Part shown: piece after piece, positions 44,455 through 58,146 of the stretch
How positions within the stretch are numbered: the first letter of the stretch is position 1
How the letters are laid out: the number at the start of each line of letters is the position of its first letter
From: Chromobotia macracanthus
Lineage: Eukaryota > Chordata > Actinopteri > Cypriniformes > Botiidae
NCBI GenBank assembly: GCA_036877525.1
Contig: JAZGTH010000019.1
Span: 8,883,392 to 8,947,391, forward strand
Length of the DNA: 64,000 nucleotides
Direction of reading: 5' to 3'
Notes under the pieces: generated by a model
Seen by the model: the letters and a program-made list of their open reading frames with translations, nothing else
Told to the model about the DNA's origin: nothing
Database searches by the model: none
Program-made: the position numbers and the translations under genes

Positions 44455-46716
44455 TCATCTTTCATTTAAACCTTTCGGGAAAGCAGTGTCCAATCTGTTA
44501 ATCCATTGTCTCTCCACAAACAATCTGTCTTTTAGTGTCCAGAGCATGTTCGATTCCAAACCTGTAACTCTAACTGATGAAATATCATGCAAAATAAAGT
44601 GTTTAACAATGTGTTTTTGTCGGTCCAGTTTGTTTCTAATATTATAAAAATGTTGGTACAATCTCTCTCGAATCGAGTTCTTGGTCTGTCCCACGTATTG
44701 TATGGCACATTTCTTACATGTGACCAAATATATACAATTGGAGGTTAAGGGAGTAAGGGGTCTGTTAATTTTAAAGATCTCTTTAGTAGAGTGACTGGTG
44801 ACCCACATTTTGGGTTCGAAATACTGCGAGTACGGTACCCCTTTTAGTTACATTAATTGGTGCCAATTTACTCCTGACCAATAAGTCTTTTAAATTTTTA
44901 TTCCTCCTGAAAGCTGAAATGATTTTATGTTTTTTTAGATAGGGTGTGTTAGACAAAAAATACTGAAAATTTGCTTTAGCTTCTAGATTAAGTTGTACAC
45001 TCATTTCAGAGAATGTGCTGACCAATGGGATAATCTTCTCTTCCTCTTTGGTGTTTTGGTTCTTATGTAGGAATCTCTTAAGAACTCCTCTTAAAAAGGA
45101 TCTAGAGTATCCTCTCCCTCTTAAGGCTGAAAAGAGTGTTCTAGTAGCTTCTAGAAAATCCTTTTTGTCTGAACAAATTCTGTGAAACCTGAGTAACTGA
45201 GATTTGTGATGCCCCTATAGGTGTGTTTGGGGTGATAACTGGTTTTATGTAAGGCGAATGCGTGTCTGTGTCCTTAAAATAAACCTTGAAATCCAATCGT
45301 CCCGTTTCATGAAATCGTGGTCCTTTAAATGAAATCACGTCCAGAAAATTAACTTCCGTTTTATGAATTGTATATTTTATTTTGATTGATCTTTGCTGTG
45401 TGTCTAGATGGGAGAGCGAATTCTAAAAACTGTTCTTTGGTGTATGTCCAAACTCCCCAGATATCATCAAGAAATCTGTAAAAATACAGGGGCTTCAACG
45501 AAGCGGAATCCAAAGCCGATTCCTCCCAATCGGCCATAAATATATTGGCGTATGAGGGGGCGAATTTCTTTCCCATGGCCGTGCCTTTAATTTGTAAGTA
45601 ATATTGGGAATCGAACTCAAAATCGTTTTTAGTTAAATTAATTTTCAGAAGCTCCAATAATTGTTGAGTAGGCCTTTTTGGGTTAGGATACTTATTAAAC
45701 CATCTTTGGACAGCCTGCATCCCAGCTTCGGTTTCAATATTTGTGTATAAACTATCGATATCTATCGTAAACAGAAATGCATCGGGAGGAATTTGTATTT
45801 TGCCAATTTTTTCAATAAAGTGTAAATCGAATCCTTCAAGTAACTGGGATGTTTCTGTGAAATGGGATTAAGAAAATATTCAATGTACTCGGCAGTGTAA
45901 TATGTTTCACTGTTACAATCGGAAACAATGGGTCTACCGGGTGGAATTTCCCAAGGTTTACTCCACGTCCCCGGATCCTTATGAATTTTGGGAAGTAGGT
46001 AAAACCGTCTGGGTCTCGGGGTACTATTGCCCAATAAGTATTCCTTTTGTTTACGATTAATGTATTTATGGTTGAACAGATCCTGTATAATGTCCTTAAC
46101 TTCCTCCATTGTGTCCAGGTAAATGGGTCTAGATAATTTGACATAGTGGTCTTTATTATTCAACTGTCTTTCGCCTTCCCAGATGTATTGTTCCCGATCC
46201 AAGATCACAATAGCATTACCCTTATCTGCGGGTTTAATCACAACATGTTTGTTCCCCTGTAATTGCCCTAGAGCTTGGATTTCTGATTGGGTCAAATTTG
46301 GTGTAACACTAAGCCCCCAATTTAATTTTCTAAAACGCATAATTGTCTGCTTTAATGATGTTTCTAATATGAATTGGTAAACGGCTCAACGAAGGTGTCC
46401 AACCTGAATTGTGGGTAAACGGTAATTTTTGTGCATCCCTATGTTTTCCTTCAAAAAAGACCTCTAATTTTAATCTTCTATGATATGTCTGTAGATCAAA
46501 TTTTAATTGTTTTTTACGATCCTTCGCCAGGCCTAATGTGGGGATAAAAGTAAGACCTTTTTGTAACAATGTATCCTGAGCCGGAGTTAAATTGAAATTT
46601 TTGGATAGGTTAACAATCATCCTATGCTCAAACTCATTTATGTGACTGCGATTAATTATAAGTTTAAATGGTGTTGCCAATGTTGCAAGATGGCTGAGGC
46701 CGTTTCGGGTTTCCAA
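44455..46716 (-). CDS. PLE reverse transcriptase/GIY-YIG, unit 3 (frameshifted as assembled)
   Basis: Open parts 46716-46330, 46340-45762 (includes LPKIHK and the GRPIVSD motif, which is in frame only in this copy), 45720-45361 (RT core with YRFLDDIWG), 45338-45141, 45025-44783 and 44808-44455 (GIY-YIG). Breaks are at GTAAATCGAATCC, GGGAGAGCGAATTC, GTAAGGCGAATG and GAGTACGGTACC, all CpG-containing. Confidence 0.8.
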
Positions 46717-48235
46717 TGTATACCATCCGACTCCACCCTAAATTCTTCCTTAGGTAATGCCGGGATATGTATCACTTTCTTCCTGATATAGCTATTTAAT
46801 TCCTCCAGAATGAATTGTTCTTCCATGGATAACGTCCTAGAGAAGTTAATCACAGGAATGAAAATCTCTGTGTTTGGGAGTTTGATTTTAGCCGTATTGT
46901 AGGCTCTCTGCAATTGTTTAATTGCTGTTTGCTTCAGGCGTTGTTGCCTGTTATTAATGCCAAAGGACAAAACCAATTTGTCCACCTTCGTAGTGACCAC
47001 CGCCTTTTTCAAGAGGCTTTCAGCATGTAGAAAGCTCGCACCTGGGTAGCTATCAATTTGTAAATCCGGTATTTTGAAAGTAGGAATTCTAGATAAATTT
47101 GAATCCCCAATAAACACAAACCTCTTTTTCAGAGTCAAACTCCAGTCAGACAATTTTCTGCCCGTGGAGATGTGTCTAACCGGTCTGCTAGATGGTGTAG
47201 TGATAGGAGTTTTGTCCTGTCTATCTGTCTGTGGCGTGCGTACGTTAACCAAAGGTTGCATAGGCGAAAGTTGTCCTTGGGGCGGAAATTGTCTCTTCTG
47301 TGGAGTATGCGTGTCCGATCCTGAGTCAATAATAACTAACTCATCAACAGGCACCTCAGAAGGGCTTTGTTGTTCGTCCATTGATTCCAAGTAAGTGGAA
47401 AGGTCAAACTCAATGGGTGACAAAGATGTACTGCTGCCCGGTGCATGAATCTGGACCTCGTGTACATGCATGGCAGGAGGAGATTGTATGTTCTCAACAC
47501 CAAGTTTTATCCTTGGTTTGTCAACGACTAAGCCAGAAGGGGAAGGGCACGGTTCAATGTCGTCTAAAGGCGTTAAACGCACACAAGGTGCCGAAGACTT
47601 TCTAGGTTTTTGAATTCTTTGCTCTTTTGGGAGCACGCTACCCTCTGGCATTACAGGCTTATTCCCTGGTGAGGGCAATGGAGGAAAATCCTCATCAAAT
47701 GACCAGCTGTTTCCCAGAGCTGGAGACGTTTGTATTTCAGAGGATTTAGTTGTTCCTCTCATCCATACCGAAATCGGTGACGTCTGAGTTTCAGTTGTGA
47801 TCATTCGGGGTCTATTGGAAGCCACCGATCGTGAGGTAGGTGTTTCCTCATTTTCTCTAAATGACTCAGTTGGAAATTCAGTAGCAATAAGTGCTTCTGT
47901 TTGTTCAAAGATGTCAGTTCTGAACTTTCTACCAAAATTACGTAAAGCCCATCTTTTGGCAATTTGAAAGCTGCTTTCCATTCTCCATGAGTCACCACGT
48001 TTTTTAATTCTTCTAATGATTCATCAATCAAGGATTCATAGTGTTGTTCCAGAATCAATTGAGTCGTATATGCCCAATTTTTGGCATTACCTTCCAACAG
48101 TTGTCGTGTTTGATCTGTTGGTGCGACGGGTTTGACAGTATCTATCAAATAATCTGTCATTCTTTTAAAAGTGATCGGCTGATTACTTTTAATTTTGGTT
48201 GTCACGTTTTGTAGATGATGCACCAATCGTATCAT
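46656..48235 (-). CDS. PLE ORF1 (SGNH-like), unit 3 (one frameshift)
   Basis: Open parts 48235-47801 and 47981-46656. SGNH catalytic blocks are intact, with the same TTTGAAAGC break as in unit 2. Confidence 0.8.
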
Positions 48236-48261
48236 CTTGTAGACAATTTTGGTTGTGGATC

Positions 48262-48618
48262 TTAGTTGAGGGGAAGCTTGAATATACTCTCGTCCCTCAC
48301 TATTTTCAGATCTGACCCTACGGTTTTCAAGTCTGATTTGTCGGGTCCGGTCTCACGACCCTGATAACCAATGGATCTTTGTTTAGTATTCGTGTCTCTG
48401 GAAAAATATCTATCATTACGAGAAAACCTACGTGTGCGGTCAGATGCATTAAATCTAACGCGGTTTCTATCTCCAGATAAATTCCTTTCATCATCGAATT
48501 CAGAGCGTTGCCATTGACTCCTTCTAGGAGCTCTGTTGAAATTTCGACCTCGACGGGAGAAATCTTGTAGATAATTATCTCGATAAGGTCTGGACATTGA
48601 TCTTTTAGAAGCATACAT
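48262..48618 (-). CDS. PLE ORF0 (Arg-rich), unit 3
   Basis: 118 codons, with the same start and end as unit 1. One residue changes at a GGGTCCGG/CCGGGTCGG site. Confidence 0.6.
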   Translation of the reverse strand: MYASKRSMSRPYRDNYLQDFSRRGRNFNRAPRRSQWQRSEFDDERNLSGDRNRVRFNASDRTRRFSRNDRYFSRDTNTKQRSIGYQGRETGPDKSDLKTVGSDLKIVRDESIFKLPLN

Positions 48619-48987
48619 GACTGAATAAAGGTTTCCAGATGTTGTTATTCTGGTGAACGGTTATAACTGTCTTAAAATCCAGGTTTTTCTAATTTTTTAT
48701 GAATCCAGATAAAGGTTTCCAGATGTTATTATACTGGTGTTCGGTTAACAAATGTCTCCAAATGATGTTATACTGGAAATTAGTATCACCGTTATTGCAC
48801 CGAGACTGAGAAGCTCAAGATGCCCACAGCGATTATTTTTGTCCAAAATTGTTAAAACTGTCACTATCACACCGAGACTAAAGGTCTCAAGATGTTTATA
48901 CTGATAATTATTTTCCCAAAAATTTATATCCAACCTATGTGAGTTTGAGATATAAAACTGGAAATTATAAACGCTTCAATCCAAATA

Positions 48988-49045
48988 GTTCAAGCCAAAT
49001 CGCGACGTTTCGATCGTACAGTATCTTCATCAGGCTGGCTTGAAC
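48988..49045 (-). ncRNA. Hammerhead-ribozyme-like motif, unit 3
   Basis: Identical to unit 2 in core, helix I and helix II. Confidence 0.65.
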
Positions 49046-50176
49046 ATAGAAAAAATCAAGATGAAAAAAGTCTAAGACAGTACCCAGAGACTGTTCTCAT
49101 GTGCTGTCTAAACATAAATGCAAGCAAGAGTGAGCTTATGCAGCTGCTGCCTCTCCTTAAGTAAAAGAGAAAAAAATGCGCCTATTTAAAATAATGAATT
49201 AAATTTGTGAAAATAAATTTTGATTTTTAAATTTCAAACTCCAATGATATTATGAAAGTAAATCCTTTTGGAATAATGGGAAAAATAGACAAAAATATTT
49301 TTTAATTTTTTAACAATTTTTAAATGAACTTTTTATGCCTTCAAATGAACTTTGTATATGTTCCCATGCTTTTAAAATTGTGATTCAAGTATATATTGCC
49401 ATCCAATCAATTTAAATTTCAGATTATAAACAAAAAACAATTTCCAACCAATCCCATACATGAAAATGAAATATTTCCTTGTTGTGTAATCCATATTCTA
49501 GGCCACAAATCCAAAACCAATACCCAAAAACTAAAACTAGCAATATTTTGCTTCATCATATTCATCCAAGCATATATGTATTTTACATTTGAGAAAGAAA
49601 AGAAGACAAAGGACTGCTGCAGGCCCCAACGGCAGGGAGGCACTGGCTGGGTTAGGAGAAGGAAAAGCCCACGCCCCAGAGAAACTCCAGGGATGGTTTG
49701 TGCCCTGTCCATCACCCACCCATGGGCAACCCACACAGCCCAATTTGCTCCTCCTATTTATTTTTTTATTGTGTTTTTGGTTCCAAGGGGTTCCGTTATA
49801 AGGGTTAAGTATAAATTAAGGGATATCTTTTGGGTTTACTTTGCGTTTAGGTTTTGTCTTTGATTTTTTTATATGTGGACGAGGGTTTTTTTTTGTTTTA
49901 AGGGGTTTAAAGTATAAGGGTTACCAATATTAGGGTTAGGCATAGGTTTTGGTTTGGGACATAATTAAACTTTTATATCAAATTTAGGTTTATCACTGTT
50001 GGGGTTAGGAGCATAGTGGTTACTAACCTTAGGGTTAAGCCTGAGTGTTGGTTTGGGGTTATATTTAAATTTAATTACTTTAGGTTTACCAATAGTTGGG
50101 TTTAGGTTCAGATTTTGGGTTGGGGGTTCCAAATTCGGGGTTTTGTTTTGGTTTCGGTCCCGGTTACTCCCAAATA

Positions 50177-52436
50177 TCATCTTTCATTTAAACCTTTCGG
50201 AAAAGCAGTGTCCAATCTGTTAATCCATTGTCTCTCCACAAACAATCTGTCTTTTAGTGTCCAGAGCATGTTCGATTCCAAACCTGTAACTCTAACTGAT
50301 GAAATATCATGCAAAATAAAGTGTTTAACAATGTGTTTTTGTCGGTCCAGTTTGTTTCTAATATTATAAAAATGTTGGTACAATCTCTCTCGAATCGAGT
50401 TCTTGGTCTGTCCCACGTATTGTATGGCACATTTCTTACATGTGACCAAATATATACAATTGGAGGTTAAGGGAGTAAGGGGTCTGTTAATTTTAAAGAT
50501 CTCTTTAGTAGAGTGACTGGTGACCCACATTTTGGGTTCGAAATACTGCGATGCGGTACCCCTTTTAGTTACATTAATTGGTGCCAATTTACTCCTGACC
50601 AATAAGTCTTTTAAATTTTTATTCCTCCTGAAAGCTGAAATGATTTTATGTTTTTTTAGATAGGGTGTGTTAGACAAAAAATACTGAAAATTTGCTTTAG
50701 CTTCTAGATTAAGTTGTACACTCATTTCAGAGAATGTGCTGACCAATGGGATAATCTTCTCTTCCTCTTTGGTGTTTTGGTTCTTATGTAGGAATCTCTT
50801 AAGAACTCCTCTTAAAAAGGATCTAGAGTATCCTCTCCCTCTTAAGGCTGAAAAGAGTGTTCTAGTAGCTTCTAGAAAATCCTTTTTGTCTGAACAAATT
50901 CTGTGAAACCTGAGTAACTGAGATTTGATGATGCCCCTATAGGTGTGTTTGGGGTGATAACTGGTTTTATGTAAGAGCGAATGCGTGTCTGTGTCCTTAA
51001 AATAAACCTTGAAATCCAATCGTCCCGTTTCATGAAATCGTGGTCCTTTAAATGAAATCACGTCCAGAAAATTAACTTCCGTTTTATGAATTGTATATTT
51101 TATTTTGATTGATCTTTGCTGTGTGTCTAGATGGTGAACGAATTCTAAAAACTGTTCTTTGGTGTATGTCCAAACTCCCCAGATATCATCAAGAAATCTG
51201 TAAAAATACAGGGGCTTCAAGAAGCGGAATCCAAAGCCGATTCCTCCCAATCGGCCATAAATATATTGGCGTATGAGGGGGCGAATTTCTTTCCCATGGC
51301 CGTGCCTTTAATTTGTAAGTAATATTGGGAATCGAACTCAAAATCGTTTTTAGTTAAATTAATTTTCAGAAGCTCCAATAATTGTTGAGTAGGCCTTTTT
51401 GGGTTAGGATACTTATTAAACCATCTTTGGACAGCCTGCATCCCAGCTTCGGTTTCAATATTTGTGTATAAACTATCGATATCTATACGTAAACAGAAAT
51501 GCATCGGGAGGAATTTGTATTTTTGCCAATTTTTTCAATAAAGTAAGTACGAATCCTTCAAGTAACTGGGATGTTTCTGTGAAATGGGATTAAGAAAATA
51601 TTCAATGTACTCGGCAGTGTAATATGTTTCACTGTTACAATCGGAAACAATGGGTCTACCGGGTGGAATTTCCCAAGGTTTACTCCACGTCCCGGATCCT
51701 TATGAATTTTGGGAAGTAGGTAAAACCGTCTGGGTCTCGGGGTACTATTGCCCAATAAGTATTCCTTTTGTTTACGATTAATGTATTTATGGTTGAACAG
51801 ATCCTGTATAATGTCCTTAACTTCCTCCATTGTGTCCAGGTAAATGGGTCTAGATAATTTGACATAGTGGTCTTTATTATTCAACTGTCTTTCGCCTTCC
51901 CAGATGTATTGTTCCCGATCCAAGATCACAATAGCATTACCCTTATCTGCGGGTTTAATCACAACATGTTTGTTCCCCTGTAATTGCCCTAGAGCTTGGA
52001 TTTCTGATTGGGTCAAATTTGGTGTAACACTAAGCCCCCAATTTAATTTTCTAAACGCATAATTGTCTGCTTTAATGATGTTTCTAATATGAATTGGTAA
52101 ACGGCTCAACGAAGGTGTCCAACCTGAATTGTGGGTAAACGGTAATTTTTGTGCATCCCTATGTTTTCCTTCAAAAAAGACCTCTAATTTTAATCTTCTA
52201 TGATATGTCTGTAGATCAAATTTTAATTGTTTTTTACGATCCTTCGCCAGGCCTAATGTGGGGATAAAAGTAAGACCTTTTTGTAACAATGTATCCTGAG
52301 CCGGAGTTAAATTGAAATTTTTGGATAGGTTAACAATCATCCTATGCTCAAACTCATTTATGTGACTGCGATTAATTATAAGTTTAAATGGTGTTGCCAA
52401 TGTTGCAAGATGGCTGAGGCCGTTTCGGGTTTCCAA
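50177..52436 (-). CDS. PLE reverse transcriptase/GIY-YIG, unit 4 (two or three breaks as assembled)
   Basis: N-terminal part 52436-51558 (292 codons, DKG and LPKIHK motifs), middle part 51504-51217 (DIDSLYTNIET, KGTAMGKKFAPSYANIFM), then 51250-50177, 357 codons open from YRFLDDIWG through GIY-YIG to the stop. It is the clearest evidence that RT and GIY-YIG form one polypeptide. Confidence 0.87.
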
Positions 52437-53954
52437 TGTATACCATCCGACTCCACCCTAAATTCTTCCTTAGGTAATGCCGGGATATGTATCACTTTCT
52501 TCCTGATATAGCTATTTAATTCCTCCAGAATGAATTGTTCTTCCATGGATAACGTCCTAGAGAAGTTAATCACAGGAATGAAAATCTCTGTGTTTGGGAA
52601 TTTGATTTTAGCCGTATTGTAGGCTCTCTGCAATTGTTTAATTGCTGTTTGCTTCAGGCGTTGTTGCCTGTTATTAATGCCAAAGGACAAAACCAATTTG
52701 TCCACCTTCGTAGTGACCACCGCCTTTTTTCAAGAGGCTTTCAGCATGTGAAAGCTCGCACCTGGGTAGCTATCAATTTGTAAATCCGGTATTTTGAAAG
52801 TAGGAATTCTAGATAAATTTGAATCCCCAATAAACACAAACCTCTTTTTCAGAGTCAAACTCCAGTCAGACAATTTTCTGCCCGTGGAGATGTGTCTAAC
52901 CGGTCTGCTAGATGGTGTAGTGATAGGAGTTTTGTCCTGTCTATCTGTCTGTGGCGTGCGTACGTTAACCAAAGGTTGCATAGGCGAAAGTTGTCCTTGA
53001 CGGAAATTGTCTCTTCTGTGGAGTATGCGTGTCCGATCCTGAGTCAATAATAACTAACTCATCAACAGGCACCTCAGAAGGGCTTTGTTGTTCGTCCATT
53101 GATTCCAAGTAAGTGGAAAGGTCAAACTCAATGGGTGACAAAGATGTACTGCTGCCCGGTGCATGAATCTGGACCTCGTGTACATGCATGGCAGGAGAAG
53201 ATTGTATGTTCTCAACACCAAGTTTTATCCTTGGTTTGTCAACGACTAAGCCAGAAGGGGAAGGGCACGGTTCAATGTCGTCTAAAGGCGTTAAACGCAC
53301 ACAAGGTGCCGAAGACTTTCTAGGTTTTGAATTCTTTGCTCTTTTGGGAGCACGCTACCCTCTGGCATTACAGGCTTATTCCTGGTGAGGGCAATGGAGG
53401 AAAATCCTCATCAAATGACCAGCTGTTTCCCAGAGCTGGAGGCGTTTGTATTTCAGAGGATTTAGTTGTTCCTCTCATCCATACCGAAATCGGTGACGTC
53501 TGAGTTTCAGTTGTGATCATTCGGGGGTCTATTGGAAGCCACCGATCGTGAGGTAGGTGTTTCCTCATTTTCTCTAAATGACTCAGTTGGAAATTCAGTA
53601 GCAATAAGTGCTTCTGTTTGTTCAAAGATGTCAGTTCTGAACTTTCTACCAAAATTACGTAAAGCCCATCTTTTGGCAATTTCGAAAGCTGCTTTCCATT
53701 CTCCATGAGTCACCACGTTTTTTAATTCTTCTAATGATTCATCAATCAAGGATTCATAGTGTTGTTCCAGAATCAATTGAGTCGTATATGCCCAATTTTT
53801 GGCATTACCTTCCAACAGTTGTCGTGTTTGATCTGTTGGTGCGGCCGGGTTTGACAGTATCTATCAAATAATCTGTCATTCTTTTAAAAGTGATCGGCTG
53901 ATTACTTTTAATTTTGGTTGTCACGTTTTGTAGATGATGCACCAATCGTATCAT
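52376..53954 (-). CDS. PLE ORF1 (SGNH-like), unit 4 (several breaks as assembled)
   Basis: The part 53815-53507 reads across the TTTCGAAAGC site in a single frame (GEWKAAFEIAKRWALRN), showing the likely true reading. SGNH pieces lie in 53047-52730 and 52720-52376. Breaks occur at a GCGGCCGGG site, a G run near 53525, a GTTTTGAATTC site, a CCTTGACGG site and a T run near 52730. Confidence 0.75.
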
Positions 53955-53979
53955 CTTGTAGACAATTTTGGTTGTGGAT

Positions 53980-54337
53980 CTTAGTTGAGGGAAGCTTGAA
54001 TATACTCTCGTCCCTCACTATTTTCAGATCTGACCCTACGGTTTTCAAGTCTGATTTGTCCGGGTCGGTCTCACGACCCTGATAACCAATGGATCTTTGT
54101 TTAGTATTCGTGTCTCTGGAAAAATATCTATCATTACGAGAAAACCTACGTGTGCGGTCAGATGCATTAAATCTAACGCGGTTTCTATCTCCAGATAAAT
54201 TCCTTTCATCATCGAATTCAGAGCGTTGCCATTGACTCCTTCTAGGAGCTCTGTTGAAATTTCGACCTCGGGAGGGAGAAATCTTGTAGATAATTATCTC
54301 GATAAGGTCTGGACATTGATCTTTTAGAAGCATACAT
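53980..54337 (-). CDS. PLE ORF0 (Arg-rich), unit 4 (frameshifted near start and end)
   Basis: The 5' part is displaced by an indel at CGACCTCGGGAGGGAG. A deletion in the GGGG run near 53990 opens the frame past the usual stop. The Arg-rich core is otherwise the same. Confidence 0.55.
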
Positions 54338-54707
54338 GACTGAATAAAGGTTTCCAGATGTTGTTATTCTGGTGAACGGTTATAACTGTCTTAAAATCCA
54401 GGTTTTTCTAATTTTTTATGAATCCAGATAAAGGTTTCCAGATGTTATTATACTGGTGTTCGGTTAACAAATGTCTCCAAATGATGTTATACTGGAAATT
54501 AGTATCACCGTTATTGCACCGAGACTGAGAAGCTCAAGATGCCCACAGCGATTATTTTTTGTCCAAAATTGTTAAAACTGTCACTATCACACCGAGACTA
54601 AAGGTCTCAAGATGTTTATACTGATAATTATTTTCCCAAAAATTTATATCCAACCTATGTGAGTTTGAGATATAAAACTGGAAATTATAAACGCTTCAAT
54701 CCAAATA

Positions 54708-54765
54708 GTTCAAGCCAAATCGCGACGTTTCGATCGTACAGTATCTTCATCAGGCTGGCTTGAAC
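54708..54765 (-). ncRNA. Hammerhead-ribozyme-like motif, unit 4
   Basis: Identical to units 2 and 3. Confidence 0.65.
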
Positions 54766-55896
54766 ATAGAAAAATCAAGATGAAAAAAGTCTAAGACAGT
54801 ACCCAGAGACTGTTCTCATGTGCTGTCTAAACATAAATGCAAGCAAGAGTGAGCTTATGCAGCTGCTGCCTCTCCTTAAGTAAAAGAGAAAAAAAATGCG
54901 CCTATTTAAAATAATGAATTAAATTTGTGAAAATAAATTTTGATTTTTAAATTTCAAACTCCAATGATATTATGAAAGTAAATCCTTTTTGGAATAATGG
55001 GAAAAATAGACAAAAATATTTTTTAATTTTTTAACAATTTTTAAATGAACTTTTTATGCCTTCAAATGAACTTTGTATATGTTCCCATGCTTTTAAAATT
55101 GTGATTCAAGTATATATTGCCATCCAATCAATTTAAATTTCAGATTATAAACAAAAAACAATTTCCAACCAATCCCATACATGAAAATGAAATATTTCCT
55201 TGTTGTGTAATCCATATTCTAGGCCACAAATCCAAAACCAATACCCAAAAACTAAAACTAGCAATATTTTGCTTCATCATATTCATCCAAGCATATATGT
55301 ATTTTACATTTGAGAAAGAAAAAAGACAAAGGACTGCTGCAGGCACCCAACGGCAGGGAGGCACTGGCTGGGTTAGGAGAAGGAAAAGCCCACGCCCCAG
55401 AGAAACTCCAGGGATGGTTTGTGCCCTGTCCATCACCCACCCATGGGCAACCCACACAGCCCAATTTGCTCCTCCTATTTATTTTTTTATTGTGTTTTTG
55501 GTTCCAAGGGGTTCCGTTATAAGGGTTAAGTATAAATTAAGGGATATCTTTTGGGTTTACTTTGCGTTTAGGTTTTGTCTTTGATTTTTTTATATGTGGA
55601 CGAGGTTGTTTTTTTGTTTTAAGGGGTTTAAAGTATAAGGGTTACCAATATTAGGGTTAGGCATAGGTTTTGGTTTGGGACATAATTAACTTTTATATCA
55701 AATTTAGGTTTATCACTGTTGGGGTTAGGAGCATAGTGGTTACTAACCTTAGGGTTAGGCCTGAGTGTTGGTTTGGGGTTATATTTAAATTTAATTACTT
55801 TAGGTTTACCAATAGTTGGGTTTAGGTTCAGATTTTTGGGTTGGGGTTCCAAATTCGGGGTTTTGTTTTGGTTTCGGTCCCGGTTACTCCCAAATA

Positions 55897-58146
55897 TCAT
55901 CTTTCATTTAAACCTTTCGGAAAAGCAGTGTCCAATCTGTTAATCCATTGTCTCTCCACAAACAATCTGTCTTTTAGTGTCCAGAGCATGTTCGATTCCA
56001 AACCTGTAACTCTAACTGATGAAATATCATGCAAAATAAAGTGTTTAACAATGTGTTTTTGTCGGTCCAGTTTGTTTCTAATATTATAAAAATGTTGGTA
56101 CAATCTCTCTCGAATCGAGTTCTTGGTCTGTCCCACGTATTGTATGGCACATTTCTTACATGTGACCAAATATATACAATTGGAGGTTAAGGGAGTAAGG
56201 GGTCTGTTAATTTTAAAGATCTCTTTAGTAGAGTGACTGGTGACCCACATTTTGGGTTCGAAATACTGCGATACGGTACCCTTTTAGTTACATTAATTGG
56301 TGCCAATTTACTCCTGACCAATAAGTCTTTTAAATTTTTATTCCTCCTGAAAGCTGAAATGATTTTTATGTTTTTTTAGATAGGGTGTGTTAGACAAAAA
56401 TACTGAAAATTTGCTTTAGCTTCTAGATTAAGTTGTACACTCATTTCAGAGAATGTGCTGACCAATGGGATAATCTTCTCTTCCTCTTTGGTGTTTTGGT
56501 TCTTATGTAGGAATCTCTTAAGAACTCCTCTTAAAAAAGGATCTAGAGTATCCTCTCCCTCTTAAGGCTGAAAAGAGTGTTCTAGTAGCTTCTAGAAAAT
56601 CCTTTTTGTCTGAACAAATTCTGTGAAACCTGAGTAACTGAGATTTGTGATGCCCCTATAGGTGTGTTTGGGGTGATAACTGGTTTTATGTAGAGCGAAT
56701 GCGTGTCTGTGTCCTTAAAATAAACCTTGAAATCCAATCGTCCCGTTTCATGAAATCGTGGTCCTTTAAATGAAATCACGTCCAGAAAATTAACTTCCGT
56801 TTTATGAATTGTATATTTTATTTTGATTGATCTTTGCTGTGTGTCTAGATGGTGAACGAATTCTAAAAACTGTTCTTTGGTGTATGTCCAAACTCCCCAG
56901 ATATCATCAAGAAATCTGTAATAATACAGGGGCTTCAAAGCGGAATCCAAAGCCGATTCCTCCCAATCGGCCATAAATATATTGGCGTATAGGGGCGAAT
57001 TTCTTTCCCATGGCCGTGCCTTTAATTTGTAAGTAATATTGGGAATCGAACTCAAAATCGTTTTTAGTTAAATTAATTTTCAGAAGCTCCAATAATTGTT
57101 GAGTAGGCCTTTTGGGTTAGGATACTTATTAAACCATCTTTGGACAGCCTGCATCCCAGCTTCGGTTTCAATATTTGTGTATAAACTATCGATATCTATC
57201 AGTAAACAGAAATGCATCGGGAGGAATTTGTATTTTGCCAATTTTTTCAATAAAGTCGTCACGAATCCTTCAAGTAACTGGGATGTTTCTGTGAAATGGG
57301 ATTAAGAAAATATTCAATGTACTCGGCAGTGTAATATGTTTCACTGTTACAATCGGAAACAATGGGTCTACCGGGTGGAATTTCCCAAGGTTTACTCCAC
57401 GTCCCGGATCCTTATGAATTTTGGGAAGTAGGTAAAACCGTCTGGGTCTCGGGGTACTATTGCCCAATAAGTATTCCTTTTGTTTACGATTAATGTATTT
57501 ATGGTTGAACAGATCCTGTATAATGTCCTTAACTTCCTCCATTGTGTCCAGGTAAATGGGTCTAGATAATTTGACATAGTGGTCTTTATTATTCAACTGT
57601 CTTCGCCTTCCCAGATGTATTGTTCCCGATCCAAGATCACAATAGCATTACCCTTATCTGCGGGTTTAATCACAACATGTTTGTTCCCTGTAATTGCCCT
57701 AGAGCTTGGATTTCTGATTGGGTCAAATTTGGTGTAACACTAAGCCCCCAATTTAATTTTCTAAACGCATAATTGTCTGCTTTAATGATGTTTCTAATAT
57801 GAATTGGTAAACGGCTCAACGAAGGTGTCCAACCTGAATTGTGGGTAAACGGTAATTTTTGTGCATCCCTATGTTTTCCTTCAAAAAAGACCTCTAATTT
57901 TAATCTTCTATGATATGTCTGTAGATCAAATTTTAATTGTTTTTTACGATCCTTCGCCAGGCCTAATGTGGGGATAAAAGTAAGACCTTTTTGTAACAAT
58001 GTATCCTGAGCCGGAGTTAAATTGAAATTTTTGGATAGGTTAACAATCATCCTATGCTCAAACTCATTTATGTGACTGCGATTAATTATAAGTTTAAATG
58101 GTGTTGCCAATGTTGCAAGATGGCTGAGGCCGTTTCGGGTTTCCAA
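55897..58146 (-). CDS. PLE reverse transcriptase/GIY-YIG, unit 5 (many breaks as assembled)
   Basis: Parts: 58146-57670, 57596-57270, 57262-57080, 57055-56582 (YRFLDDIWG) and 56250-55897 (GIY-YIG). All motifs are recognisable. Breaks occur at homopolymers (TTTTTTCAA, CCCC, TTTGGG) and CpG motifs. Confidence 0.78.

Larger units (their letters stand above)
43931..49651 (-). mobile_element. Penelope-like retroelement, tandem unit 3 (5,721 bp)
   Basis: Same layout and near-identity. Unit-specific changes include AAGCAGTGTCC for AACGAGTGTCC near the RT stop and CCTTGGGGCGG for CCTTCGAGCGG in ORF1. Confidence 0.93.
49652..55372 (-). mobile_element. Penelope-like retroelement, tandem unit 4 (5,721 bp)
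   Basis: Same layout. This unit has the longest open 3' part of the RT (357 codons) and the best-preserved frame in the N-terminal region of ORF1. Confidence 0.93.
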